Positions 1-10,690 are shown, counted from the stretch's first letter. The stretch is DNA of 64,000 nucleotides from Lathyrus oleraceus (GCF_024323335.1 NC_066579.1:236085475-236149474); one strand, 5' to 3'. The notes: generated by a model not told the origin, from the sequence alone. Translations and numbers: made by a program.

Positions 1-1
1 A

Positions 2-1342
2 CCTTGGAAATATGAGATTACCGATGTGGACAAGGTTGTTGAAGGATGTGCAGACGTTGAAGTGACCGAAGTTGTGAGTGAGGACGTCACCAATATTGCA
101 GGAATGAGCAGAATAACCCGTAGTGATTGAATCTATACGCCTGAATTCAATGTGACTCCTCAAGGGCCAAACAAGGAATCAACAGTCGCAACTCTCACTA
201 AAGAACCCGAAGTGGTCCAACCCGAAAATGTTGTTGAATTCTTGAAGTTGATCAAGAGAAGTGACTATAAAGTGGTGGATCAACTGCATCAAACACCATC
301 TAAGATCTCTATTTTGTCTCTGCTATTGAACTCTGAAGCCCATAGGGAGGCTTTGCTGAAGGTGCTTGCCCAAGCTCATGTAATGCAAAGCATGACAGTT
401 GACCAATTTGATGGAGTAGTTGCAAAAATCACAGCTTGCAATACTTTGAGCTTCAGTGGAGAGGAATTACCTAAGGATGGACAAAATCATAGTCGTGCTC
501 TCCATATCTCGGTAAAATGCAAAGATGATACTTTGGCGAGAGTTTTGGTTGATACCGGATCTTCTCTGAATGTGATGCCAAAAAGAACACTCGCCAAGTT
601 ATCTTATCAAGGACCAGCTATGAAGCATAGTGCCCTGATAGTGAAAGCTTTTGATGGTTCCAGGAGAACCGTGATTGGAGAGGTTGAATTGCCCATATTG
701 ATTGGTCCTCATGTATTCCCGACTAATTTCCAAGTCATGGATATTAATCCAGCGTATAGCTGCTTGCTGGGACGTCCTTGGATTCATGTTGTAGGGCAGT
801 CACCTCCACTTTACACTAGAAAATGAAGTTTGTGGTGGACAATCAATTGATCATTATTTCTGGGGAGGAGGACTTTATGGTTAGTCACCTTTCATCCTTC
901 AGATATATCGAGGCTGATGAGGACACTTTGAAAACTTCTTTCCAAGCTCTGGAAATAGCCAACGCCACTTTTGTGGAGATGAAGGACCCTGTTGGGAAAG
1001 CTTGTTCATCTTTCGCTTCTCTGAAAAGCGCAAAGTCTAGCATTGAAGGAGGAAACCCTGAAGGTTGGGGTCAACTTATTGATGTTCATGAGAAGCATGA
1101 TCACTTTGGTCTGGAATATGTGCCTTCCGCTGCGAAACGAGCCCGAATCCCTGCAAAGGACAACACCCAAAGCATCCAGGAAGTATTCATTCCTCAGCAC
1201 AGGATTCATCCATGGAGATCCGGTCAATGCAATTGAAGACAACACCGAAGACGAAGATGAGCCATGTTTGGTTTACCGGTGTGAGACAGCTTTGAACAAC
1301 TGGAAGGCGGTTGAGATCCCCGAAATTTTTCCTTTGTCAAAG
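2..1342 (+). pseudogene. gag-pro polyprotein C-terminal part of element A (aspartic protease, G-patch-like tail), broken
   Basis: This is the 3' part of the gag-pro frame. The retroviral-type aspartic protease is plain: active-site motif VLVDTGSSLNVMP near 541-580 and the C-terminal flap-side motif CLLGRPWIH near 762-790. A G-patch-like tail (GWGQ...HFGLEY) lies near 1065-1120, and the frame ends at LNNWKAVEIP, a tail with a counterpart in element B. Damage: TGA at 128-130, a frameshift near 815-826 where the frame moves from the protease to the next block, and another near 1190 that returns to the first frame. The final stop TAA overlaps the predicted splice donor at 1342, so splicing would remove it. 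The N-terminal gag is outside the window. Confidence 0.88.
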
Positions 1343-1593
1343 TAATAATTGTTTTTTTCCCTTTCAAAGCCTTAGCTCTGCCCAATGCTAATGGATCATG
1401 TTATAGGGCCCCTTTTCATTTTCAAATAATCATTATTAGTGAATGAAAGGCATTTTGTTAAATTCTTATTATTCATTTATTTTGCTTTTTCTTAAGAAAA
1501 TTGCAATCTTTTTAAAAAAAAAAGACAAAACTTTTCATTTATGCATCTTTTATTTTTACTTTTCTAAAAGAAATCAATCATTCAAACATGCAG
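1342..1593 (+). other. Predicted Ogre intron between gag-pro and pol (element A)
   Basis: A GT donor (AAA|GTAATAA) at 1342 and a pyrimidine-rich, AT-rich stretch ending ATGCAG at 1593 enclose 252 bp. Removing it deletes the gag-pro stop codon and leaves an open frame of the same phase in the following exon. Ogre elements are known to be partly spliced at this position. Elements B (17012-17253) and E (63309-63580) have an intron of similar size in the same place. Confidence 0.75.
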
Positions 1594-4500
1594 AATAAAT
1601 GATAACCCCGTTGAATCCAATGACTTTATTCCCTCTCATAACATTGACTCCTCTATCTACCAAGCGGAAGAAGAGGGTGAAGAAGATTGTTACATCCCCG
1701 ACGAATTGGCAAGGCTGCTCGAGCACGAGTCCAAAGGCCTAGACACCGACATCGTTGAGCACAAGCTTCCGCTTCAGCCATAATGCCTGCCAGTAAAGTA
1801 AAAACTCCGAAGAACAAGACCAGATATGGCTCTGAAGATTCGTGAAGAAGTCAAACGACAAATTGATGTTGGTTCCCTTGCAGTGGCGAAGTACCCATAA
1901 TGGGTAGCTAATATTGTACCTGTGCCTAAAAAGGATGGAAGGGTGAGGATGTGTGTTGACTATAGGGATCTGAATAGAGTTAGTCCAAAAGACGATTTCC
2001 CTCTACCACACATTGATACTCTGGTAGACAGCACTGCGAGTTTTGTTGTATTCTCCTTTATGGATGGTTTTTCTGGATACAATCAAATCAAGATGGCTCC
2101 AGATGACATGGAGAAGACCACTTTTATTACCCCTTGGGGAACTTTTTGCTACAAGGTAATGCCTTTCGGTCTCAAAAATGCCAGGGCAACTTACCAAAGG
2201 GCTCTGATCACTCTTTTCCATGATATGATGCACAAGGAGGTAGAGGTCTATGTTGACGACATGATCGCTAAATCTCAGAATGAAGAAGATCATATGAACC
2301 ATCTGAAGAAGCTATTTGAATGCCTCATAAAGTTTAGATTACGATTAAACCCTGCAAAATGCACATTTGGTGTCCGTTCAGGGAAGTTGCTTGGTTTCAT
2401 CATTAGTCAACGAGAAATTGAGGTGGACCCTGACAAGGTCCGAGCTATACAAGAAATGCCTGCTCCACGCACCGAGCAAGAAGTTAGAGGTTTCCTTGGA
2501 TGTTTGAATTACATCTCAAGGTTTATCTCACACATGATGGCCACGTGTGAGCCTATCTTCAAATTGCTTCGAAAGGGTCAAGCTATCGAATGGAATTTTG
2601 ATTGTCAAAGTGCTTTTGAGAAGATTCGTCAATACTTGCAAGAGCCTCCTATTTTGATTCCACTTGTCCCAGGAAAGCCATTAATCATGTACCTGACTGT
2701 GCTTGAAGGGTTAATGGGTTGCGTGCTGGGACAACATGACGAAACTGGTCGAAAAGAACATGCTATTTCCTATCTAAGTAAAAAGTTTACTAATTGTGAA
2801 AGTCAATATTCTCTTTTGGAGAAGACTTGTTGCGCGCTAGCATGGGCCGCTCGTCGTTTGAGGCAGTACATGATTTGCCATACTACTTTGTTGATCTCGA
2901 AAATGGATCCAATAAAGTATATCTTTGAGAAACCTGCCTTAACTGGAAGACTTGCCCGTTAGCAGATGCTCTTGTCAGAGTACAACATCCAATACGTAAC
3001 CCAGAAAGCAATCAAGGGAAGTGTTTTAGCAAAGTATCTTGCTCATCAACCAATTGAAGACTATCAACCGTTGAAGTTTGGTTTCCCCGATGAGGATATA
3101 ATGGTGATAAAGGATTGTGAGATCCCAGGCCCAGATGAAGGACCAGAACCAGGATCTCGATGGAAGCTCGCGTTCGATGGATCCTCCAATTACAGTGGTC
3201 ATGGTGTGGGAGCTGTATTGATGAATCCAAATGGTGGCTTTACCCCTTCACATCAAGGTTGTTCTTTGATTGTACGAATAATGTCACAGAGTATGAAGCT
3301 TGTATCCTTGGTCTTGAAGCAGGAATTGATCTCCGAATCAAGATCCTTGAGGTGTATGGAGATTCAGCCTTGGTGATCTATCAGGTCAAAGGAGAATGGG
3401 AAACTCGTGATGCGAAGCTGATCCCGTATCGTGCTCATGCTGTAAAGATGATAGAATACTTTAATGATATCACTTTCCATCACATACCAAGAGTAGAGAA
3501 TCAAGTGGCTGACGCTTTGGCAACATTAGCATCAATGTACCAAGTCAGATTCCGTAATGAAGCTCCACTTATTCGAATCGAGCGAAGAGATGAGCCTGCT
3601 TACTGTCAGCTGATTGAAGAAGAAACTGATGGTAAACCATGGTTTCATGATATCAAGCGATATCTTTTAAGTCAAGAGTATCCAGAAGATGCTACGTTGT
3701 TGGATAAGACAACTCTGAGGAGGTTATCGTCCAAATTCTTTTTGAGCAATGATGTGCTTTACAAGAGAAACCATGACATGGTTCTGCTCAGATGCGTGGA
3801 TAGACACGAAGCAGACTTGTCGATCAAGAAGATTCATGGAGGATCCTTTGGAACCCATGCTAATGGGCATGCCATGGCCAAGAAGATTTTGAGAGCTGGC
3901 TATTATTGGTTGACCATGGAGTCCGATTGTTTCAGCTATGCCAGAAAATGTCATAAATGTCAGATTTATGCTGATAAAGTGCATGTACCGCCAACACTTT
4001 TGAATGTTTTAACATCGCCTTGGCCCTTCTCAATGTGGGGCATCGACATGATTAGTGCTATAGAGCCTAAGGCTTCCAATGGTCATGCTTCATCCTGGTT
4101 GTCATCGATTACTTTACTAAATGGGTGGAGGCTGCTTCCTACACCAATGTGATGAGACATGTGGTTGCTCACTTTATCAAGAAGGAGATTATCCGCCGCT
4201 ATGGAATCCCTAGCAAGATCATTACAGACAACGGTTCAAACTTGAACAACAAGATAATGACAGAATTATGTGAGAGTTTCAAGATTGACCACCATAATTC
4301 TTGTCCATATCGTCCAAAGATGAACGGTGTTGTTGAAGCCGCCAACAAAAATATCAAGAAGATCCTGCAAAAGATGGTGAAAACTTATAAGGATTGGCAC
4401 GAGATGCTACCCTTTGCTCTGCATGGATACCGGACCTCAGTCCGCACTTCAACAGGGGCAACCCCATTCTCCTTGGGGTATGGGATGAAAGAAGTTCTCC

Positions 4501-4886
4501 CAGTCGAAGTAGAGATACCTTCAATGAGAATATTGATGGAGGCCAAGCTAGAAGAAGCTGAATGGATCCAGAACAACTATGATCAACTTAACCTCATTGA
4601 TGAGAAGCGTATGACCGCTCTGTGCCATGAACAATTGTACCAGCAACAAATCAAGAAAGTGTTTGACAAAAAGGTCTGTCCTCGAGAGTTCAAGGAAGGG
4701 GATCTCTTGCTCAATAAGATCTTGCCAGTACACAAAGATTCACGTGGGAAGTGGACTCCTAATTATGAAGGCCCATACGTTGTAATAAGAGCATACTCTG
4801 GAGGTGCTCTATTTCTCACAACTATGGATGGCGAAGAGCTCACTCACCCTATGAACTCTGATGCAATCAAAAGATACTATGCCTAA
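1594..4886 (+). pseudogene. pol of element A: reverse transcriptase, RNase H, archaeal-type RNase H, integrase; broken
   Basis: Reverse transcriptase runs from about 1916 to 2460, with FSFMDGFSGYNQ near 2056 and the catalytic YVDD near 2250. A degenerate Ty3-type RNase H follows to about 2960. The second, archaeal-type RNase H (LAFDGSSN, EYEACI, VYGDSALVI, VADALA) spans about 3165-3535. Integrase follows, with the HHCC zinc site (GTHANG...CHKCQ) and catalytic positions in GIDMI, TDNGSN and VVEAAN. The linker before RT has TAA codons at 1781, 1799 and 1898 and appears shortened by about 50 codons relative to element B. Further damage: TAG at 2960 where tryptophan is expected, a frameshift near 3240, and a one-base loss near 4088. 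The gene is dead, but every domain is recognisable. Confidence 0.9.
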
Positions 4887-4896
4887 CAAAACCCGA

Positions 4897-5052
4897 TGGA
4901 CTGAAAACCCGAAAGGGCGGTCCAGGAAAATGTTAGGGATAATAAAAAATAATAGCTTGCTAAGTCGAAAACCTGAAAGGGCGACTTAGGCAAAAAAGAG
5001 CGTCCCGGTGGATTGAAAACCCGAAAGGGCAATCCAGGCAAAAATTAGGGAC
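4897..5052 (+). other. Three nested GAAA-tetraloop hairpins after pol (element A)
   Basis: Three units stand at 4897-4924, 4960-4989 and 5009-5036. Each has an outer stem (TGGACTG/CGGTCCA, CTAAGTCG/CGACTTAG, TGGATTG/CAATCCA), an unpaired AAAA on the 5' side, then an inner CCC-GAAA-GGG hairpin (CCT-GAAA-GGG in the second). The third is also enclosed by GTCCC (5002-5006) pairing with GGGAC (5048-5052). Element B has the same architecture with compensatory changes. No function is known to me. Confidence 0.8.
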
Positions 5053-5810
5053 AAAAGGCATAGACTACATCGGTTGTCACCGATCAACACAAAAGAGCCA
5101 AAATGGAAGATCAATCCAGTTACTCCCTTCAGAAGCGAGGTCTCGTGGAGTCATTGTTATTAGAGATAGTAGTAGTCATTGCGATTCAATGTAAACCTTT
5201 CCCTATTGCCATTTTCAAATTTGTAACATTCCATGGAGCTACACCATTTGTGTGCTACTATTCTTGAATAAACACAAGTTTGCCTATCAAATTCTATCAT
5301 TTACTGTTTTTCTCTGATTTTCTCTGTTATGCAAAATGCTATTTATTTGTTAATAATGAAATTTTGAATTTGAAAAGAAATTTTCAACATATTGAGAAAA
5401 ACAATTTTTGCTTTGACGCGTGGAAGTATTAAAAGGAAATCTTTCATCTTTCCTCATAAGTCTCAAGTTGCAAGACTTCTCTTGGATGATCAACATATAT
5501 CTCCTGAGAGCACAATTTTATCATTCTCTGAAAGGATTACTGGGCTAGTTGTAACTATTCAGCTTGATAGATCCTTCTTTGATGCATCTATCGTCACTCC
5601 TTTGGTTGATTTGTTGGTGTTGAGGATTCAGTACCTCCATAAAGCCTTCTTTAAAATCCCAGTCTGCATGTTGTCAACATTTGTATATCATGATCATTCA
5701 TGTATCATGTGTATAAGCAAAATCAAAATCATGCATAGCCCGAAGTATACTTCGCGCTCATTTGCATAATCTCAGGTCTCATTGTTTATTATTTCCCTTG
5801 ACCTCTAACA
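5053..5810 (+). other. 3' noncoding spacer of element A
   Basis: This lies between the three hairpins and the hairpin array. At 5069-5084 a perfect ATCGGT-TGTC-ACCGAT hairpin uses the same TGTC loop as the array downstream. The stretch holds a 125-codon open frame (5392-5769) with no recognisable domain and no counterpart in element B, so I treat it as noncoding. Confidence 0.5.
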
Positions 5811-6715
5811 CCGGTTGTTACTGGCGTCGTTTGTTAAGACTGGTTATCACCAGCATCTTTTGAAATCCAGTTGTAAATGGTATCTCTTTAAATCTGGTTG
5901 TCACCAGCATGTTCTGTCAAGTCCAATTGTTATTGGCATCACCTATTAAGTCCAGTTGTAACTGCCATTCGAATGTTAAAATCCAGTTGTAACTGGTATC
6001 TCTTTAAAGCCTGGTTGTCACCAGCATCTTGTCTCAAATCCAATCGTAATTGGTACCTCAAGCACAGTTGTAACTGGCACTTTGATCAAATCCATTTGTC
6101 AATGGTATGTTAAGTCTTGTTGTAACCACCATTTGTTTTGAGTCCAATTGTTATTGGCTTTATCTGTTAAGTTCAATTGTAACTGGAGCACAAATTTTGA
6201 AATCCATTTGTAAATGGTATTTTAAAGTCTGGTTGTCACCATCATCTGTCAAATCCAGTTGTAACTGGTATCATTTTAAAGTCTGGTTGTTACCAGTATC
6301 TGTCAAATCCAGTTGTAACTTGTATCATTTTGAAGTCTGGTTGTTACCAGTATCTGTCAAATCCAGTTGTAACTGGTATCATTTTAAAGTCTGGTTGTTA
6401 CCAATATCTGTCAAATCCAGTTGTAACTGGTATCATTTTAAAGTTTGTTGTTATCAGTATCTGTCAAATCCAGTTGTAACTGGTATCATTTTAAAGTTTG
6501 GTTGTTACCAGTATCTGTCAAATCCAGTTGTAATTGGTATCATTTTAAAGTCTGGTTGTCACCAACATCTGTCAAATCTAGTTGTAACTGGTATCATTTT
6601 AAAGTTTGGTTGTCACCAGCGTCTGTCAAATCCATCTTTAAATGGTATCTTTAAGTTTGGTCGTCACCAGCACCTTGAAGTTCAGTTGTAACTGGCACTA
6701 ATCCGTTTGAAGAGA
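5811..6715 (+). repeat. Hairpin array of element A with TGTN tetraloops; core is a 54-bp tandem repeat
   Basis: From about 6192 to 6680 a 54-bp unit repeats about eight times (starts at 6246, 6300, 6354, 6408, 6461, 6515, 6569, 6623). Each unit holds two hairpins, CCAGT-TGTA-ACTGG and CTGGT-TGTY-ACCAG. Upstream the same design is irregular and the stems differ: CCAAT-TGTT-ATTGG (5923-5936), CCAAT-CGTA-ATTGG (6040-6053), CCATT-TGTA-AATGG (6204-6217), CTGGT-TGTC-ACCAG (5894-5907). The stem changes are paired while the loop stays TGTN. Open frames across this stretch are by-products of the repeat. Confidence 0.85.
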
Positions 6716-6889
6716 GTTGTACCATATGTTTATAGTATGAGTCCAATTGTGGTTGGCACCTACAGAGAGTTTTTCTATCCTGTTGACTCTAGTTTCCTAG
6801 AAAGTTGTCATTTTGACTCTTTTATTGACAGTAATTTCCAGAATTTTTGATCGGATGATTTTCTTATGAGAAATCTCCGGATTTGTCAA

Positions 6890-7190
6890 GAATGTTCAAA
6901 GTGTCGTCAGGTCATGTATGAACCCGTTGATATACTCTTTTTGATTTTTCTAAATGTTGTCAGGTCATGTCTGAACCTGCTGTCAGAACTTCTTGATAGT
7001 CCCCAACATTGTCAGGTCATGTATGAACCCATCGCTGAACCTTTTATTCCAGTATTACCAGGTCATGTCTGAACCTGTTTTGAAGAACCTTTTTCTTTGA
7101 TTATGCAGGTGTTATCAGGTCATGTATGAACCTGTTGTGGAAATTTTTCTTATTCGAGTCGTTAGTAAGTCATGTGTGAACTTACTGACG
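6890..7190 (+). repeat. Second hairpin series of element A, loop CATGTMTGA
   Basis: At least five irregularly spaced copies of CAGGTCATGTMTGAACC occur. Clear stems: CAGGT/ACCTG at 6961-6979 and at 7116-7134, and a ten-pair stem (one G-T pair) at 7161-7189, where the core is TAAGT/ACTTA around a CATGTGTGA loop. The shift from CAGGT/ACCTG to TAAGT/ACTTA keeps pairing. The flanks, 6716-6889 and 7191-7547, show nothing else I can name. Confidence 0.7.
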
Positions 7191-7547
7191 AAATATCTTG
7201 TATTCTAAATGTCATTTATCAAACTTCACTTTGAGTACTCCCTAGTGTGTGTCTGACTCTCCAGCAGGATTGTTATCCCCAATGATTTGTTTTACCCTAT
7301 TGTGTTTGTTTATTTGTGGGCCATCAACATTCCCCATAGATTGGTCTGTCTGGTAACATCTCCTGTTAAGGATTCACCGTGTCCCTAACAGATAAATTCA
7401 GAAATAAAGAGTCCTTCACCCATGCATATCATATCATAGAATTTTCATTTTTCAGGATCAAAATCTGGGTCTCCGTCGTATTTAACCATCCCCCACTGCG
7501 ATCCAATGAAGAGGTGTCGCTTCATATTCCTCTGATGAAGGATGTTT

Positions 7548-7560
7548 AAATAGGGGCAAC
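7548..7560 (+). other. Polypurine tract of element A
   Basis: AAATAGGGGCAAC lies directly before the LTR terminal TG at 7561. Purine-rich primer sites in this position start plus-strand DNA synthesis. The same AAATAGGGG core precedes the LTRs of elements B and C. Confidence 0.85.
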
Positions 7561-8337
7561 TGTCATACCCTGATTTTGGTCCCGAAAATTTTCCCAATCA
7601 ATCATTCATTTGCATTGTTCCCTGTGACCATTTCATCTGGTCATGAGGCAACCCCCCCCTCCCAACAGTCTTTATTTAGATTTGTTATTACTTGCCATTC
7701 CATAACTATTAGATTTTAACCTTTCCATTGGCCTTAGAAGTTTGATATATTTTGATAGAATGAGGTGGAATCTCATGATCTTCGTTCTTGTGACCAATTT
7801 CAATACTTGTTTTGTCTCTCTCATAGGACATCATTTTCCCTTTCGTCCATAATTCAAGGAGTTTTCGTCCATATTCACCATTTCATGTTTCTATATGTCA
7901 TATGCAAGTTTGCATTCACACTTCTTCGTTCATATTGGAAGGCTTCCATTCGTTCATACACATACTCATTCATATTCCAAATACTTCATTCATTTTTACC
8001 ACATCCACTCCCTCACAACCGTCATTTTCATGACAAGTGAATTAACTCACAACCACTAAATATCACCACTCGAATACATGAAGTCCATAAGATATAAAGA
8101 AATATTTCTGACTTTCCACGAGAGACGTTAATGTTTCATTCACAACAATGTCATATTCTTTACAAATCATAAGTTTGTCCCAAGCATACCGTATTTACAA
8201 AGAAATTGGCACTCGAATTTTATTACATGAAGGGGGGATTACATTTTGTTTTAGTGATGGGTCGTTTGAATTTAGCCTTGAATAAACTTTAGCTTTTGTA
8301 GTAGAAAGTCTTCGAAGCTTTCACTGTCGACGATCTC

Positions 8338-8690
8338 TTGTGGGCAACTGCTGAAGCATTGGGAACTAAGAAAGAACACCTTACTTCTGTTGTTAGTTTT
8401 GTTGTCAATGTGAGGTCTCATGGCGATATCACTACTCTTACCACTGCAGCTGCCACAACTCTAAGGGGTGCAATAACGTTGAAAGCAAGGGCATTGAAAG
8501 AGATGTGGAACATTAATGTCGTGACACCGTTAGAGAAGATCATAAGATTTGGAATATGCGGCGGTAAAGCTAAGCATAACAGTAGTTCTAGCACTAGGTG
8601 ATAGTGGTGGGGAGGTTGTCATTGCAGATTGATTTCCTAAGTACTTGCAGCCAAGAGCTTCTTGCTCAAGGAACCGGATCGCTCAAACGC
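8338..8690 (+). pseudogene. Fragment of a DUF828 / VAN3-binding (FORKED1-like) gene inside the LTR
   Basis: The translated stretch resembles the conserved DUF828 helix of plant VAN3-binding or auxin-canalization proteins: [16 protein letters not shown], then [19 protein letters not shown], then [11 protein letters not shown]. After the first stop (near 8600), CSQELLAQG near 8650 matches the next conserved block of the same family. Those proteins help position auxin transport through an ARF-GAP partner. Here only one internal part is present, with a stop and no promoter context, so it is a captured or dead piece. Family assignment is by memory of motifs, without a search. Confidence 0.65.
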
Positions 8691-8740
8691 GCCTGTGAAA
8701 ACATGTTGCAGGAACACCTACAAAGAAGAAAAGGAATGTT

Positions 8741-9073
8741 GTGTTAGATGTGTGCACGACCTTGGCAGCATGGTCAGGGAAGCATCTATTAGAGGACGGT
8801 GAAAAAGAAGGTGCCTTGGATCGAAGACAGAATCAGAGAGAATTTGAATCGGAAGTTAGTGTTCTGGGAGCAATCCAACGCAATAACTGTGTAATAAACC
8901 ATACAACAGTCATGCCCAATTCAATAATTACACGCATTGAAACAACATCAAAATGTGAGATGTGGAATTATTTTTGGAAAAATATACACAATGGAACTAC
9001 TGATGCTTTTCGTTCCGACGTGGTAAAGGCCGAGACAAATGGCGCAAAGTTTGGAACTATGGGATTCTGTTGA
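8741..9073 (+). other. Open stretch of unknown origin between gene fragments
   Basis: A 110-codon open frame with non-repetitive, gene-like composition lies between the DUF828 and PYL fragments. I do not recognise a family. It may be another exon fragment or the continuation of a neighbour; it has no counterpart in other elements of the window. Confidence 0.3.
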
Positions 9074-9112
9074 TTCAGATGTACAGATGGGTGACATGAA
9101 AAACCATCTTTA

Positions 9113-9346
9113 GCCCATATTCATCTTGTTTGGTCTCTGGTTAGAAGATTTGATCAGCCACAGAAATATAAACTATTTGTTAGCAGGTGTATTATGCAAG
9201 GTGATCTTGGCATTGGAAGTGTTAGAGAAGTGAATGTTAAATCTGGTCTTCCAGCTACAACTAGTACTGAGAGGTTGAAACAACTTGATGATGAAGAACA
9301 TATTCTCGGTATCAGGATTGTTGGTGGTGACCATAGGCTCAGGAAA
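9113..9346 (+). pseudogene. Fragment of a PYR/PYL/RCAR abscisic acid receptor gene
   Basis: About 78 codons stay open and carry hallmark PYL blocks: HLVWSLVRRFDQPQKYK, then GSVREVNVKSGLPATTSTER, then the gate and latch region LDDEEHILGIRIVGGDHRL. The gate loop SGLPA is intact; the latch residues HRL are present. The C-terminal helix and N-terminus are missing, and at about 9346 the sequence switches directly to an ABC transporter. PYLs bind ABA and inhibit PP2C phosphatases. This piece could not form the receptor fold. It resembles the PYL8/PYL9 subgroup, as judged by eye. Confidence 0.85.
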
Positions 9347-9925
9347 TACCTCCATTGCAGAGATTAGCTTGACACCAGATATGATAGGTTTAATTGGACG
9401 ATGGCTTGGCTGCAAAACTGGTCTTGCAAAGGGAATAGGATTAGGCGCAACTTACTTTGTTGTTTTTCTACTGTTACGTGTTTCTTCCATGGTATGGAGG
9501 CTATCTTATACGGCATCACGAAACCAACGGAGGACTTGCCATTGCAACCATGTTCGCTGTCATGATTGGTGGAATAGGTCTGGGACAATCTGCACCTAGC
9601 ATGGTTGCTTTTACGAAGGCAAGGGTTGCAGCTGCTAAGATTTCCCGGATAGTTGATCACAAGCCTGGAGTTGACAGAAATAGTGAATCAGGATTGGAAT
9701 TGGAGACAATTATTGGACTTGGGAAGCTGAAAAATGTCGACTCTTCTTATCCCTCTAGGCCCGAGGTCAAAATCCTCAATGATTTCTCGTTGAATGTTCC
9801 TGCAGGAAAAACCATAGCTTTAGTCGATATCAGTGGCTCTAGCAAGAGTATTGTTGTTTCTCTTATTAAGAGATCCTACGACCCAAGATCCTGCATATCA
9901 TCAAACGCCACAATCTCTGAATAAA
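9347..9925 (+). pseudogene. Fragment of an ABCB (P-glycoprotein type) transporter gene
   Basis: The stretch holds a piece of the first transmembrane domain (GLAKGIGLGATYFVVF, then GGLAIATMFAVMIGG and LGQSAPSMVAFTKARVAAAK). It runs into the first nucleotide-binding domain (SYPSRPEVKILNDFSLNVPA). The Walker A region is damaged: the usual GSSGSGKST reads as ISGSSKSIV. A frameshift near 9470 separates the two transmembrane parts. It joins exon to exon without visible introns and stops soon after Walker A. The parent is probably an ABCB1/PGP1-type auxin transporter; this copy is not functional. Confidence 0.85.
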
Positions 9926-10274
9926 TTCACCAAGTCTATGATACACACGGAATGCGTGAACAAGCTTACTGTTTGCTTCCTTGGGATTCCCATACCAGTT
10001 TGAAATCGAACATTACGACAACATCAATTCTGCAGCATTTTGTCTCGCCACGAACTGCACTAAAGCCATGAGAAACGAAATTGAATCATATTAGTTGTCA
10101 TCAAAATGGTAGCAAAGTCACAAAGCCATTACATCAAAAAAACAGGAATCGAAATAAAATCATTTAAGCCACTCAACAACAACGGCTACAATAGTGCAAT
10201 ATCAACATAAAACCTCACAGTACAAACAAGCTCAACACACGGAAAAAACACATTCTCCATTGATCTTCACTCCA

Positions 10275-10690
10275 CAAGTTCCTGTTGTCCCTTCACAAAG
10301 ACTTGATGAGATGCATCGCACTCATTCATGGACATAAACGACTTCTGGTTATGAAGATATTTGCACTCAACACACTATTCCCATTTTTGATTATTTGGAA
10401 TTATGGTGGTAAACATGTTTCTGTTGAGATCTTGGGACAATTGGAAGTCAAGAACTCCTTTGCAGAGATCAGGCAAAGACTTTACATTATTGAAGGATTG
10501 TTCCTGAAGACATTGAAAACATTTCTGGTTTTGAACCTACTCAATCACCAACCTCAAGTTACGATAATTCACAGCTTAGTTCTGAAGATTACGCAAAGGG
10601 ACCACCATTAGTTCCTCCCTATTTTGCAACTGTCATGCTTAGTGTGCGTACGACAAATATGGAAATCCAACCTCCTACGCCAAAATCTCA
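10275..10690 (+). pseudogene. Fragment of an SnRK1 (AMPK-like) beta subunit gene
   Basis: Read across frames, it shows VPLQRLDEMH and TSGYEDIC from the N-terminal linker, then [10 protein letters not shown] and [18 protein letters not shown] from the CBM48 glycogen-binding domain. A jump follows to [13 protein letters not shown] and [14 protein letters not shown] before the C-terminal ASC domain. The central part of the CBM48 domain is missing, and there is a stop plus a frameshift inside it. The beta subunit scaffolds the kinase complex; this piece is a relic. The recognition rests on several family-specific strings in the right order. Confidence 0.75.

Noticed and set aside
5898..6691. Cys/Trp-rich repetitive open frames resembling a secreted repeat protein
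   Set aside because: They follow the 54-bp hairpin repeat, occur in several frames, and lack any start context or counterpart in other elements.
5811..6715. Possible CRISPR-like array
   Set aside because: Units are contiguous or irregular without unique spacers of constant length, and the setting is a plant retrotransposon.
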